Source: Desulfobacteraceae bacterium (GTDB lineage: Bacteria > Desulfobacterota > Desulfobacteria > Desulfobacterales > UBA5852). From it: a DNA stretch of 64,000 nt. Positions 9,653 to 18,850 of the stretch are shown piece by piece. The position numbers and the translations under genes are program-made. Below the pieces are notes generated by a model. The model searched no databases and was not told the DNA's origin. It was given only the letters and a program-made list of their open reading frames with translations. The stretch covers positions 208,194 through 272,193 of the forward strand of contig JABZFP010000018.1 of assembly GCA_014237395.1 (NCBI GenBank), given 5' to 3'. Position 1 is the first letter of the stretch. Every line of letters starts with the position of its first letter.

Positions 9653-9655
9653 CTA

Positions 9656-9684
9656 TTGACTTCCTGCCCCTTCCAGGCTAATCT
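9656..9684 (+). promoter_or_regulatory. sigma-70-like promoter for degV-family gene
   Basis: TTGACT at 9656-9661, a 17-bp spacer and TAATCT at 9679-9684, 84 bp before the degV start codon. Spacing is ideal and each box has one or two mismatches. Confidence 0.6.
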
Positions 9685-9767
9685 CCCCTCCATCTCATTG
9701 ATAATACGCTATTATCCTATAATTTGCCTGCTGGCAGAAAACCGTATTCAAGAAGGGCGACCATCGC

Positions 9768-10655
9768 ATGCCACAACGCATCGGATTGATCTGCGACAGT
9801 ACGGCCGATTTTCCCAAGGGTCTCGAAAAAGAACTCGGCCTTCATATTCTCCCCGTCCATATCATGGTCGACGGCCAGGATCATCTTCACGGCCAAACCA
9901 TCAGCAACCGGCAGGTTGTAGAAGCCCTCAGGCAGAAACGGGATGTTTTTACCAAACCGTTTTACCCGCATGAGTGCGCCGACTATTTTGAAGATCTCCT
10001 GGGGAAATATGACCGGGTGGTGTCGTTCCATCTGTCCACGGCACTATCGGGGAACTACAACAGCGCCATAGCCGCCCTGAACCTGATGTTCGAAGACGAG
10101 GCCCGGCGCATCAAGGTCATGGATCTGCGCGGAGTCAGCGTCAGCCTGGGATTGGTGGTCAAAAAAGCGGTGGAACTGCTCCGGGAAGACGATGACCTGG
10201 AGACCCTGGACGCCCGGCTCCAGCCTTATCTCAGAGGCCTTTTCATGGGATTTACGGTGGACGATCTCGCCTGGCTCAAAAAAGGGGGCCGTGTCAGCGC
10301 GTTTGCTGCTTTCGTGGGGGGCATGCTGGACATCAAACCCATCATCCGTCTCGAAAACGCCGAACTGATACCCAAAGACCGCATGCGGGGTAAGAAGCCG
10401 GCTTTGAAACGCCTGGTGGATATGGCCGAAAGCCAGTACCGCAAACTGGACGGCAACTGCGATATCTGGGTGGCCTACAATGACAACCTGGACGAGGCCA
10501 TGGTGACCCGCGATCACCTTGCGGATCGCCTGGCGCGGCAGGCGGACGAAATCTATCTGGCCGAAGTCGGCGCCACGATTTCCGTTCACACCGGCCCCGG
10601 GGCGGTCTGCATTGCCATGTCACCCAAGGTAATGCATTACCCGAATATCGCCTGA
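9768..10655 (+). CDS. DegV family fatty-acid-binding protein
   Basis: A 295-residue member of the DegV/FakB family, cytoplasmic proteins that hold a single fatty acid. The N-terminal motif IGLICDSTADFPKGL, the central SFHLSTALSGNYNSA (near 88) and the C-terminal HTGPGAVCIAMSP are typical. In Firmicutes the partner is the kinase FakA; none is seen here, so the role may be lipid carriage rather than fatty-acid phosphorylation. Length is normal (~280-300). The gene has its own promoter (9656-9684) and lies beside an acyl-CoA ligase. Its transcript probably ends in the hairpin repeat at 10752. Confidence 0.85.
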   Translation: MPQRIGLICDSTADFPKGLEKELGLHILPVHIMVDGQDHLHGQTISNRQVVEALRQKRDVFTKPFYPHECADYFEDLLGKYDRVVSFHLSTALSGNYNSAIAALNLMFEDEARRIKVMDLRGVSVSLGLVVKKAVELLREDDDLETLDARLQPYLRGLFMGFTVDDLAWLKKGGRVSAFAAFVGGMLDIKPIIRLENAELIPKDRMRGKKPALKRLVDMAESQYRKLDGNCDIWVAYNDNLDEAMVTRDHLADRLARQADEIYLAEVGATISVHTGPGAVCIAMSPKVMHYPNIA

Positions 10656-10751
10656 CAGGCCGCGGATATACAGCGCCTAAAGCCGCGACGCAGCAGCCAT
10701 CACCCTACAATCCCTCATGTCTGACGGTATTATCGATACCCTCACATAGTA

Positions 10752-10874
10752 GACGGCCTCGTAAAATGTTCAAAATCAAGGCGTGCAAGCCCCGAGAAGC
10801 GAGGCGTACATCAGTACGCCGCAGCGAGGAGGGGCGCCGCACAACGCAGAGTTTGGACATTTTACGAGGCCGTC
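10752..10874. repeat. 123-bp inverted repeat, copy A
   Basis: The outer stem GACGGCCTCGTAAAATGT (10752-10769) pairs with the right arm ending at 10874. The inner hairpin is GGCGTAC-ATCA-GTACGCC (10803-10820). It shares its interior with copies at 19986, 27607 and 53719, but the outer stem sequence is different. The right end overlaps the TGA stop codon of the minus-strand potC-like gene by two bases. Probably acts as a terminator or is a mobile hairpin element. Confidence 0.85.
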
Positions 10875-11727
10875 AGTCCTGCTTGCGGCTGAAGTAAAGA
10901 TTGACCGCGGCTGCCAGCGATGTCCCGACAATCAGCAGGAAGGAAATGGCATTGATGACGGGTGTGCTCCCGTCGCGCACCTGGAGGTAAAGATTGATCG
11001 GCAGGGTTGTATCCGAACTCACAAGAAATAGCGTGGTGTTGAAATTTTCAAACGACATCAAAAAGGCCACCGCAGCGGCTCCTACTATGGCCGGCCGCAG
11101 GAATTTCAGGGTAATGTGCCAAATGACCTCAAAGCGGTTGGCGCCCAGGTTCAAGGCAGCCTCTTCCAGGGTGCGGTCGAACTTGCGCAGCCGGGCGGAC
11201 ACCACCAGGGTCACCAGGGTGGCGATGAACGAAAACTGGCCCAGCACCACCAGCCAGAATCCCGGTCGGAACAGGGGCACGTCGATGCCCAAATGTGTCT
11301 CGAAAAACATCCCCAAGGTGTTGGAAAACAGCAGAATCGAAATCCCCAGGATGACCCCCGGGATGACCAAAGGTGACAGCATCAGGAAATAGAGTGCCGA
11401 CTTAAAAGGAAATTCCTCCTGTTCGAAGAGAAAAGCCGCGCAAGTTCCCACCGTCACCGAGAGGATCGTCACAAAAAAAGCCACTTGGGCACTCACCCAA
11501 ATGCTTTCCAGATTCATGCGATCATGGAAAAGCCCCACACGCTCTGGTAGATCAGCGGTGAACCATTCCAGCGTAAAACCATTCCATGGCAAGTATGGAA
11601 ATTGGGAATCATTGAAGGCCAGCACGCAGGTAACCAGGAGGGGGGCAAAAAGAAAGGCAAAATACAGCCCAATATACAGCTTGTAGCTGTATAAATAACG
11701 CCGGCTGTTGGGCAATGATCGAATCAT
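10873..11727 (-). CDS. potC: polyamine-type ABC transporter permease (PotC-like)
   Basis: A 284-residue inner-membrane permease with six predicted helices and the cytoplasmic EAA loop that contacts the ATPase (LEEAALNLGANRFEVIWHITL). It belongs to the spermidine/putrescine importer permeases, which pair as PotB and PotC. It overlaps the PotB-like gene by 4 bp (ATGA), so translation is coupled. It is the last gene of the run, and its stop codon lies in the edge of hairpin repeat A. Polyamine as substrate is inferred from the set of four; related systems import other small cations or opine-like compounds. Confidence 0.85.
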   Translation of the reverse strand: MIRSLPNSRRYLYSYKLYIGLYFAFLFAPLLVTCVLAFNDSQFPYLPWNGFTLEWFTADLPERVGLFHDRMNLESIWVSAQVAFFVTILSVTVGTCAAFLFEQEEFPFKSALYFLMLSPLVIPGVILGISILLFSNTLGMFFETHLGIDVPLFRPGFWLVVLGQFSFIATLVTLVVSARLRKFDRTLEEAALNLGANRFEVIWHITLKFLRPAIVGAAAVAFLMSFENFNTTLFLVSSDTTLPINLYLQVRDGSTPVINAISFLLIVGTSLAAAVNLYFSRKQD

Positions 11728-12593
11728 TGGACCACCCGGCTCAGTTTTTGTCGCGTGAGCTTCAGGCCAGCCCAGATCACCAGAGAAGACAATACCAGAA
11801 GCAGAAACCCGAAGGCAGACCCCTGGTTCCAGTTAAAGCTGGCAATAAACTGATTATAAATCTGCTCGGTAAACCACAATGCATTTTTACCGCCGATCAT
11901 GTTGGGCGTCAGATAATTTCCCAAAGTCAGCATAAAAACAACAATGGAGCCTGAGACAATTCCAGGCATGGCGTGGGGGATCACAATACGGAAGAAAATG
12001 GTCCCCATGTTGGCCCCCAGGTCGCAAGCCGCTTCGATCAGGCTGTCGTCGAGGCTTTCCAGCACCGACACCAGCGGCACCGCCATAAACAGCATGGAGG
12101 TGTAGACCAGCCCCATCACCATGGTCACGTCGTTGTAAAGCATTTCAATGGGCTGGTTCAGAATTCCCATACGTGTCAGGAAATGATTGATCACGCCGCT
12201 TTCCCGCAGCAGGATCATCCAGCCGTAAACCCGCACCAGCTCACTGACCCAGAACGGCATCAGCAGCAACATCATGAGGAACCCCTGAAAGCGGGGGGCC
12301 ACTACCTTGGTGATATAGAACGCCACCGGCATCGCCACGATGAAGGTCATCACGGTCACCATGATGGAATAGACGGCCGTGCGAACAAAGGTCAGCCAGT
12401 ATATCGGTTCCTGAAAAAACGCCATGTAGTTCGAAAAACTCCAGATGGCGTTACCATAGTCGTCTTCGGCCCGCAGGGACATGCGCAGCAGATCCACATG
12501 GGGCAGGACGATCAGCAGCACCAGCCAGAGCAGCACCGGCGTCAGGAAGCAAATCAGCGGCAGGGTGATGTGGAAACGACGCTTCATCGTCAT
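11724..12593 (-). CDS. potB: polyamine-type ABC transporter permease (PotB-like)
   Basis: A 289-residue inner-membrane permease with six predicted helices and the EAA loop LIEAACDLGANMGTIFFRIVIPHAMPG. It forms the membrane channel together with the PotC-like subunit. Both ends overlap the neighbours by 4 bp, a sign of strict operon coupling. Family length is normal. The substrate is inferred to be a polyamine. Confidence 0.85.
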   Translation of the reverse strand: MTMKRRFHITLPLICFLTPVLLWLVLLIVLPHVDLLRMSLRAEDDYGNAIWSFSNYMAFFQEPIYWLTFVRTAVYSIMVTVMTFIVAMPVAFYITKVVAPRFQGFLMMLLLMPFWVSELVRVYGWMILLRESGVINHFLTRMGILNQPIEMLYNDVTMVMGLVYTSMLFMAVPLVSVLESLDDSLIEAACDLGANMGTIFFRIVIPHAMPGIVSGSIVVFMLTLGNYLTPNMIGGKNALWFTEQIYNQFIASFNWNQGSAFGFLLLVLSSLVIWAGLKLTRQKLSRVVQ

Positions 12594-13678
12594 TCCGAAG
12601 ATGCGAAGCAGATGCCGGACTGCTCGTCCCAGGCCACCTCGATCCGGTCATCCCGGCGGATGTGGTCAAATTGCCGGTTCTGGGGCAAGGCAATGAGCAG
12701 TTCGGTATCGTCGTTAAGGGGATTGGCCAGAAGGCGGCTGTTGGCCCCGTCAAACAACAATGATTTAACAATGACCTCGAAACGGTTCAAATTGGGAAGG
12801 TCCGCCGCCGGTTGAATGATCATGGCCTCCGGCCGAAGAAAAAGGTCCACCGCCGTGCCGGGTGTCAGGGGAGCTGTGGCCCGTGTTCGGAAGTGCTGGC
12901 CGGAAGGCGTTTCAATGTCAACGGTCTCCGCCTCGCAGCGTTTCACCACTCCGGACCAGGCATTGTTATCCCCCACGAACCGTGACACGAAGGACGTTTG
13001 GGGCTGATGGTAAAGGTTCTGGGGCGTGTCCACCTGTTCGAAGTGCCCCTGGTTCATGACCGCCACGTGGTCGGACATCACCAGCGCCTCGGACTGGTCA
13101 TGGGTGATATACACGAAGGTCGTGCCCACCTGGGCCTGAAGCTTTTTAAGCTCGACCTTCATCTGCTCCCGCAGCTTGAGGTCCAGCGCGCCCAGGGGTT
13201 CGTCCAGCAGCAGGACGGCCGGCTCCAGCACAAGGCAGCGCGCGATGGCCACCCGCTGCTTTTGGCCACCGGACAATTGGTCGATGGCCTTGTCTTCGAA
13301 TCCCGGCAGATCCACACGCTCCAGGATGCGGGTTATCTTCTGCTGGATATCGCTGCGCTTTTCCCTGCGCCGCTGGAGTCCGAAGGCAATGTTCTGGGCC
13401 ACCGTCATCATGGGGAACAGGGCCAGATGCTGGAAGATGAGGTTTGCCGGACGACGGTTGGGCGGTACGCCTGCCATGTCTTCCTCACGGATCAAGATTT
13501 TTCCGCGACTGGGTGCAGTAAACCCGGCAATCATGCGCAGGAGCGTTGTCTTCCCACATCCTGAGGGCCCCAGAATGGAGAAAAACTCCCCTTGAGGCAC
13601 CTCAAAAGAGACATTGTCGACAGCCGTAAAATCGCCAAAGGTCTTCGATACACATTGAACCGACAGATCAGTCTGCAT
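12590..13678 (-). CDS. potA: polyamine-type ABC transporter ATP-binding protein (PotA-like)
   Basis: A 362-residue ATPase that powers the importer. Walker A GPSGCGKTT is at about 37-45, the signature LSGGQKQRVAIAR near 135, and Walker B LLLDEPLGALD follows. The C-terminal ~120 residues form a TOBE-type regulatory domain. The frame extends to a TTG at 13708, but I prefer the ATG at 13678 because the typical N-terminus (LSVQCVSKTFGDF) follows. Neither start has a strong ribosome site. The gene sits 70 bp after the binding-protein gene. Confidence 0.88.
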   Translation of the reverse strand: MQTDLSVQCVSKTFGDFTAVDNVSFEVPQGEFFSILGPSGCGKTTLLRMIAGFTAPSRGKILIREEDMAGVPPNRRPANLIFQHLALFPMMTVAQNIAFGLQRRREKRSDIQQKITRILERVDLPGFEDKAIDQLSGGQKQRVAIARCLVLEPAVLLLDEPLGALDLKLREQMKVELKKLQAQVGTTFVYITHDQSEALVMSDHVAVMNQGHFEQVDTPQNLYHQPQTSFVSRFVGDNNAWSGVVKRCEAETVDIETPSGQHFRTRATAPLTPGTAVDLFLRPEAMIIQPAADLPNLNRFEVIVKSLLFDGANSRLLANPLNDDTELLIALPQNRQFDHIRRDDRIEVAWDEQSGICFASSE

Positions 13679-13748
13679 GAGGTCTTTCGAAAGATTGCAG
13701 GGTGCCAACCGTGGACGGCATTTTCACGGCCGGCACCATGGATTTGCT

Positions 13749-14816
13749 TTACTGGGCGGCTTTGACCTTGTCCAGGATTTTGCCTTCCATCCCTTCTAAC
13801 CCGGCAGGCACCGTTGGATACCACTTGATATTGTCGATATCGGCATCGGTAAAACTGCGCGTGAAGTTAGCTTTAACAGCCTCGTCAACAAATTTTAAGG
13901 CCCCTTTGGATGCGGTCCCATATTTTTCCGCATTGGTGAAAACAGCCGCGTTTTCAGGTCGCATCATGAAATTGATCCATTTATAGGCACCGGCCACGTT
14001 CTTGGCTTTGGCAGGGATAGCAAACGTATCGATCCATCCCAGAGCACCGCTCTTGGGAGCGATAAAATCGATATCGGGATTTACCGCATGCATCTTCCAG
14101 CCACCAATGTCCCATGCCATCGCCACATGCACTTCTTCAGATTGCAATGCTTGAAGGATAGCATCATTGTTGTCGTAGTATAGTTTGACCAATGGTTTAC
14201 CCTCGATCATTTTCTGACCGATATCTTCCATAAGTGTTTTATACGCTTTTGGATCACTATATAATGCAAAGGGATCTTTCCCCATTGCGAAAGCCAACCC
14301 GATCAAAGTCGGTCGCTTTAAGCGGTAACTCACTCGGCCTTTGTATTCCGGGTTCAGCAGATCCGTGTAATCCTTGGCATCAGGGGCAAACTTTCGGTTA
14401 ACAATCAGTCCCGAAGTGCCGTAGACATGCGGTATGCCGTAGCTTTCATTATCCACCACCGTATTCTTCTTTACAGCCTCCAGCATTGAGGCGATGATTT
14501 GATCGGAATTCACCTGGCTGTAATCAATGGGCTGGTAAATTTTATATTTGGCCTGCACTGCCGAAATGCGATCCTGGCTGGGCTGAGCCAAGTCAAATCC
14601 GGCCCCGCGGGTGGCCCGCAGTTTGGCAATCATTTCTTCATTCGTTGAATAAGTGGGTTTAACCTCTATACCGGTTTCCTGCATAAATTTATCGATGAGC
14701 ACTTTCGGGGCATAGCCTTCCCAGGTAATTAACTCCAACGTTTCGGCACTGACCGGCGCCGCGACGAGGGCCAGAAAGGCCCCCAATACCATGAGACACA
14801 CCAGTGTTCGTTTCAT
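13749..14816 (-). CDS. potD: polyamine-type periplasmic binding protein (PotD-like)
   Basis: A 355-residue periplasmic solute-binding protein. The signal peptide (MKRTLVCLMVLGAFLALVAA) is cleaved after about residue 24, and the ribosome site AAGGAGG is strong. The mature start LELITWEGYAPKVLIDKFMQETG and the later DLAQPSQDRISA, AMAWDIGG and GALGWIDTFAIPA segments match the spermidine/putrescine-binding family. It captures the ligand and hands it to the two permeases encoded downstream. Confidence 0.87.
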   Translation of the reverse strand: MKRTLVCLMVLGAFLALVAAPVSAETLELITWEGYAPKVLIDKFMQETGIEVKPTYSTNEEMIAKLRATRGAGFDLAQPSQDRISAVQAKYKIYQPIDYSQVNSDQIIASMLEAVKKNTVVDNESYGIPHVYGTSGLIVNRKFAPDAKDYTDLLNPEYKGRVSYRLKRPTLIGLAFAMGKDPFALYSDPKAYKTLMEDIGQKMIEGKPLVKLYYDNNDAILQALQSEEVHVAMAWDIGGWKMHAVNPDIDFIAPKSGALGWIDTFAIPAKAKNVAGAYKWINFMMRPENAAVFTNAEKYGTASKGALKFVDEAVKANFTRSFTDADIDNIKWYPTVPAGLEGMEGKILDKVKAAQ

Positions 14817-14902
14817 CCTCTTTCCTCCTTGGGTAACGGTTTATCGGGACAACGTTTCAGACAGTTGGTTTTAAATCGAGAAGATTAGCATCATATGAGC
14901 CA

Positions 14903-15772
14903 TCACCGTTCATTGTAGCCCGGCAGCACCAGGTGATCGACCCAGTTGCGCAGTTCCACCTCTCGAATAGCGGGGTCCAGGATATCGTCCCCGATCTTCA
15001 GTGTCTCCCGCAACGAAGCTGATTGGGGATCATTGTGCAGCGCCTCCAACTGGGCGGCGAATCCAGCCACGTCTTCTTCTTTGGCGAAAAACCCCTCCTG
15101 TGTCAGGGGTTTGGCCCGGGCGGCAATCAAGCGGCCCATCTCCCGAAGATTGAATTCGGGATGGTACTGGGTGGACCAGAAGGTGCCTTTGCCGTGTTTG
15201 ACTTCCAGGGCCTGGACCCGGGTGTGGTCGCCGGTGGCCAGAAGGGTCGCCCCGGGAGGCAATCGGGTCACCTCGTCCAGGTGCATGATGAAGCCGTCAA
15301 ACCGCTCCGGTTTGCCTTCCATCAAGGGCGAGCGCCGTCCGGCATCGGTAAGCCGGATGTCACGGGCAATGCACCATTCCCGGCCTTTGGGATGTTTGGC
15401 CACGGCGCCGCCGGCCGCCACGGCCGCCATCTGAATGCCCCAGCAGCTGCCATAGCTGGGAACCCCGGCCTCAAAAATCAGACGGGCCAGGGCGATCTGG
15501 CGGGTCACCCGCGGGTCGTCCTCGTGATAGATCGTCAGATCCGATCCTGTCCAGATAATGCCGGCGTAATCCGCCAACCCGGCACCACCCGGCAGGTCCT
15601 GATCCGGATCGGCCACAAACCACGTTTCCACCGCCGCCGACGGCAGGTAGCGCTGCAAAAAATCCTGAATGAAATCATGCGGGTGCCCCACCCCGGTGCG
15701 ATCGAAATTCTCGCGGCTCTGGCGGGGGTACCCATTCAGAATGGCAATCGCCAGGCGCGGCTCCGCTTTCAT
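14903..15772 (-). CDS. class I glutamine amidotransferase-like protein
   Basis: A 289-residue protein with a GMP-synthase-type amidotransferase fold. The catalytic triad is visible: Cys110 in SYGSCWGIQ, His204 and Glu206 in TQYHPEF. There is no synthetase domain, so it acts alone or with an unknown partner. Its place in the polyamine-import run suggests hydrolysis of a gamma-glutamyl compound, as PuuD does in the Puu pathway. PuuD belongs to the same superfamily, but this protein is not clearly its orthologue. It lies 3 bp after the phosphodiesterase gene and 86 bp before the binding-protein gene. Confidence 0.75.
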   Translation of the reverse strand: MKAEPRLAIAILNGYPRQSRENFDRTGVGHPHDFIQDFLQRYLPSAAVETWFVADPDQDLPGGAGLADYAGIIWTGSDLTIYHEDDPRVTRQIALARLIFEAGVPSYGSCWGIQMAAVAAGGAVAKHPKGREWCIARDIRLTDAGRRSPLMEGKPERFDGFIMHLDEVTRLPPGATLLATGDHTRVQALEVKHGKGTFWSTQYHPEFNLREMGRLIAARAKPLTQEGFFAKEEDVAGFAAQLEALHNDPQSASLRETLKIGDDILDPAIREVELRNWVDHLVLPGYNER

Positions 15773-15775
15773 ATT

Positions 15776-16600
15776 TCATTCCTCATTGGCGACCTCGTTT
15801 CGACACAGCATCGCCAGGCGCTGAGGGAAATCGGTGATGATCCCATCGACCCCGAGCGCCATGAAACGACGCATATCCGCTTCCTCGTTGACGGTAAAAA
15901 GATTGATGGCATGCCCCTCCTGCTTGCGCTGGAGAATGTCTTCATCCCGAATCAGGGTATGCCTGGCATTGTAGGTATGAAAAGAAAGGTCGCCCCAGTC
16001 CAGCGGCCGATCGGTGTAATAGCCGACCAGGGCCTGGATCTCCAGTGCCGGTCGGCGTTCCCGGGCTTCGGTCAGCCAAACGTGGTTGAAGGACGAAATC
16101 AGGATCTGTTCCTCGCCTATCCCCACGCGGTCGAACATGGCCAGCACCTGCGGCACCACCGGGAAGTCAGCCATGGGCGCAGGCAGGAATTTGAGTTCCA
16201 GATTCAGTTTCCAGCCTGCATCGCGGGTGAACACCAGGGCTTCCTCCAGCGTCGGCACTTGCAAGCCCTTGCAAGTTTGCTGTTCCGGGTTGGATAGCAC
16301 GCCAGCGGCAATCTGCCCGTGGGGGTCGGTCTCGACAAACCAGGTCCCCGCGTCCAGAGTGCGAATTTCCGCCAGGCTGAAAGTCGTAAAAGGGTCTTGG
16401 GCGCGATCGGGGAAACGCTGCTGCACATCCGTGGTGCGAACAAGGCGATCGTCATGAAACAGGATCAGCGCTTCATCCCGGGTGACGGCCAGATCCGTCT
16501 CCCATAGGTCGGCGCCGGCTTCCAGCCCCCGTCGGGCCGCCAGAAGCGTATTTTCCGGGGCCAGGGAACGCGCGCCGCGGTGCGCAATGTTCATTACCAT
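15776..16600 (-). CDS. glycerophosphodiester phosphodiesterase
   Basis: A 274-residue member of the GDPD/UgpQ family that splits glycerophosphodiesters into glycerol-3-phosphate and an alcohol. The active-site residues are present: His7-Arg8 (AHRG), Glu16-Asn17 (PENT), Glu34 and Asp36 (WETDLAVTRD), His49 (FHDD). No signal peptide is seen, so it is cytoplasmic. It is embedded in a polyamine/amine import run, where the alcohol released could be ethanolamine, choline or another amine. That link is inference only. Confidence 0.85.
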   Translation of the reverse strand: MVMNIAHRGARSLAPENTLLAARRGLEAGADLWETDLAVTRDEALILFHDDRLVRTTDVQQRFPDRAQDPFTTFSLAEIRTLDAGTWFVETDPHGQIAAGVLSNPEQQTCKGLQVPTLEEALVFTRDAGWKLNLELKFLPAPMADFPVVPQVLAMFDRVGIGEEQILISSFNHVWLTEARERRPALEIQALVGYYTDRPLDWGDLSFHTYNARHTLIRDEDILQRKQEGHAINLFTVNEEADMRRFMALGVDGIITDFPQRLAMLCRNEVANEE

Positions 16601-16707
16601 GATGAATCCATCGTGAAAGACTGTATTTCGGGAAAAGGCGGGACAACTCTGACAAACTCTTAATAGCGGACTTGCCCCCCATTTTGCAAGCCATGAATAG
16701 GGCCAGT

Positions 16708-18081
16708 TTATCCAGGTCCCTCGCGGAAATGGATACTCTTGGGCCGGGTCAGGCAGTAGTAGCCGTAGCGGGACAGGCTCGATCCCCGCCCGCTGTCCTT
16801 CACGCCGGTCCAGGGAAGGCCCGGGTCGAGGTAATCACACCGGTTCTGGTAGATGGTCCCGGCGTGCAGCCGGGCGGCAAACCATTCGGCCCGTTCCCGG
16901 CTGCGGGTCCAAACGGACGCGGTCAGTCCATAGCGCGACGCATTCATCTGCGCCAGGGCGTCCATATCACCGTCCACCGCACGCACCGGCAGCAACGGCC
17001 CGAAGCTTTCCTCCTGCATCACTTCCGCATAGCCGTCCACATCGGCCAGCAGTGTCGGCAGATAGAAGTTGCCGGTGGCACCTTCCAGCCGCCGCCCGCC
17101 AACCATCAGCCGGGCCCCGCGGCGCAGGGCATCCCGGACCTGGCCGTCGAGAACGTCCAGCGCCGCCGGGTCCGTCAGTGGACCCAGTGTTGTGCGGCGA
17201 TCCATGGGATCACCCGGTTGGAAATGAGACATCGCCTCAACGGCCTGTTCAAGAAAAGCGTCGTACACGCGCCGGTGCACGTAAACCCGTTCGACCGCGC
17301 AGCAGGACTGGCCGGCATTGTAGAGAGCCCCTTCCACCACATGGGGCACGGTAAACCCCAGGTCGGCGTCCTCGGCCACATAGGCCGGATCCTTGCCTCC
17401 CAATTCCAGACCCACGTCAATGAAGCGACCGGCCGCGGCCTGGTGAATATGGCGACCACCTGCCACGGACCCGGTAAACACCACATGATCGATCCGGGCA
17501 TCCCGGATCAAATCAAGGGTCTGGTCGTGAGAGAGAACCAGATGGGTGACAAGTCCCGGCACATGGCTGAAGGCCGCTTGAAAGTGTTCGCCGCACAGCG
17601 GTGTTTTGGCACTGTGCTTCAGCAGCACACTGTTACCCGCCACCAGGGCCGGCACCACCACGTTGACGGCAATCAGCAGAGGATAGTTCCAGGCCGCGAT
17701 GTTGAGCACCACCCCGAGGGGTTCCCGCTCGATACGCCGGTGCAGGTGATCCTTAAGCGGCAGAATCTCGGGAGCCAGGGTGTCTTCCGCAATGGACAGC
17801 ATGTGCCCGGCCCGCTCGAACAAGCCGGCGATCTCGTTATGAGACGCGGTGATGGGTTTGCCCATTTGGCCCGTGATGGATTCGGCAATCGCCGCTTCAT
17901 GGGTGCGGAAATAGTCCAGCGCGTTTCGAACCGTCTCGATACGCTCTGCCAAGGGAACCTTGCGCCAGTTCTCGGTTGCGGCTTTCGCCGCCTGAACCTT
18001 TGCCTCCACCTCCGCCGGGGTATCAAACGCCAACGTGCGATAGACGCTCTGATCGTAAGGATTGATGACGCTCAAAGTCAT
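16708..18081 (-). CDS. aldehyde dehydrogenase (semialdehyde type)
   Basis: A 457-residue NAD(P)-dependent aldehyde dehydrogenase. The general-base Glu is in LELGGKDPAY (near 228) and the catalytic Cys in NAGQSCCAVERV (near 259). It resembles succinate-semialdehyde and aminobutyraldehyde dehydrogenases. GAGGAG precedes the start at proper distance. It is the first gene of the minus-strand run leading to the polyamine importer, which fits oxidation of an aminoaldehyde from polyamine breakdown. No matching amine oxidase or aminotransferase lies beside it. Confidence 0.85.
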   Translation of the reverse strand: MTLSVINPYDQSVYRTLAFDTPAEVEAKVQAAKAATENWRKVPLAERIETVRNALDYFRTHEAAIAESITGQMGKPITASHNEIAGLFERAGHMLSIAEDTLAPEILPLKDHLHRRIEREPLGVVLNIAAWNYPLLIAVNVVVPALVAGNSVLLKHSAKTPLCGEHFQAAFSHVPGLVTHLVLSHDQTLDLIRDARIDHVVFTGSVAGGRHIHQAAAGRFIDVGLELGGKDPAYVAEDADLGFTVPHVVEGALYNAGQSCCAVERVYVHRRVYDAFLEQAVEAMSHFQPGDPMDRRTTLGPLTDPAALDVLDGQVRDALRRGARLMVGGRRLEGATGNFYLPTLLADVDGYAEVMQEESFGPLLPVRAVDGDMDALAQMNASRYGLTASVWTRSRERAEWFAARLHAGTIYQNRCDYLDPGLPWTGVKDSGRGSSLSRYGYYCLTRPKSIHFREGPG

Positions 18082-18376
18082 ATGGAAGTCTCCTCGATGG
18101 CCTGTCTTGGCGGCGAAACCCGGATACGGTTATCGATTCGCTGTTCTTTCAGGTAATATGACACATCTTCATGCAGGTTCAAGACGGCGCCGTGAAAACG
18201 TCTTCCATCCCGCTGTTTTTCCGGTGTCGATTCGGCGGCCGTCTTGATTATTACCGCCTTGGCGTCTACAAAGAGGGTTCGGGCGACGATGTGCCATTAA
18301 AGCTGAACCGCGCTATCGACCGGATGCCCTCTTTAGGCGTAATATCGACAGCATCATTCGAGGACCTTGTGCACCG

Positions 18377-18850
18377 ATGGCCGACCGATTCCTGATTTTT
18401 GTCTATGGGACACTGAAAAAGGGGTTTCCCAACCATGACCATTATATGCGGCAGGCCCGCCTGATCGGGACCTATCGCACCCGTGACCGCTACCGGCTCG
18501 TCCTGAATGGCGAACGTCATTCACCCTGCATGATGGCCGGTACCGGTTTTGGCCGACAGGTCATCGGTGAAGTCTACGCGGTCGACCAGGCGGGACTTGA
18601 GCAAATGGACCGGCTCGAGCGCATCGATCTTCCCGACGGTTACCGGCGCCATTGCATCACGGTCGACCGGGTTGCCGGCCCGACGCCGGATTCCCGTGAC
18701 GTCTTTGTCTATTTGAAAGCACCCGATCTGGTCAACGATCTTCGGTCGGGCACGCTTGAAACTTATACGCCTGAAGCAGCGCGCTTGTACCGCAAGCGAA
18801 CCGACAATGGTGCGATTGGAGAACATGATCATGACCGCGGAAACGACTGA
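18377..18850 (+). CDS. gamma-glutamylcyclotransferase-like protein (AIG2/YtfP family)
   Basis: A 157-residue protein of the gamma-glutamyl(amine) cyclotransferase fold. The substrate-binding loop YGTLKKG is at 10-16 and the likely catalytic Glu in MDRLERID at about 82. The family forms 5-oxoproline from gamma-glutamyl compounds, including gamma-glutamylamines. It is divergent from the polyamine-import run, so a role in gamma-glutamyl-polyamine turnover is possible but not shown. It overlaps the next gene by about 20 bp, so the two are probably co-transcribed. The ribosome site is weak. Confidence 0.78.
   Translation: MADRFLIFVYGTLKKGFPNHDHYMRQARLIGTYRTRDRYRLVLNGERHSPCMMAGTGFGRQVIGEVYAVDQAGLEQMDRLERIDLPDGYRRHCITVDRVAGPTPDSRDVFVYLKAPDLVNDLRSGTLETYTPEAARLYRKRTDNGAIGEHDHDRGND

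Noticed and set aside
16672..18156. 494-residue open frame opposite the aldehyde dehydrogenase
   Set aside because: The minus-strand dehydrogenase has intact catalytic motifs and a ribosome site; this frame has neither.
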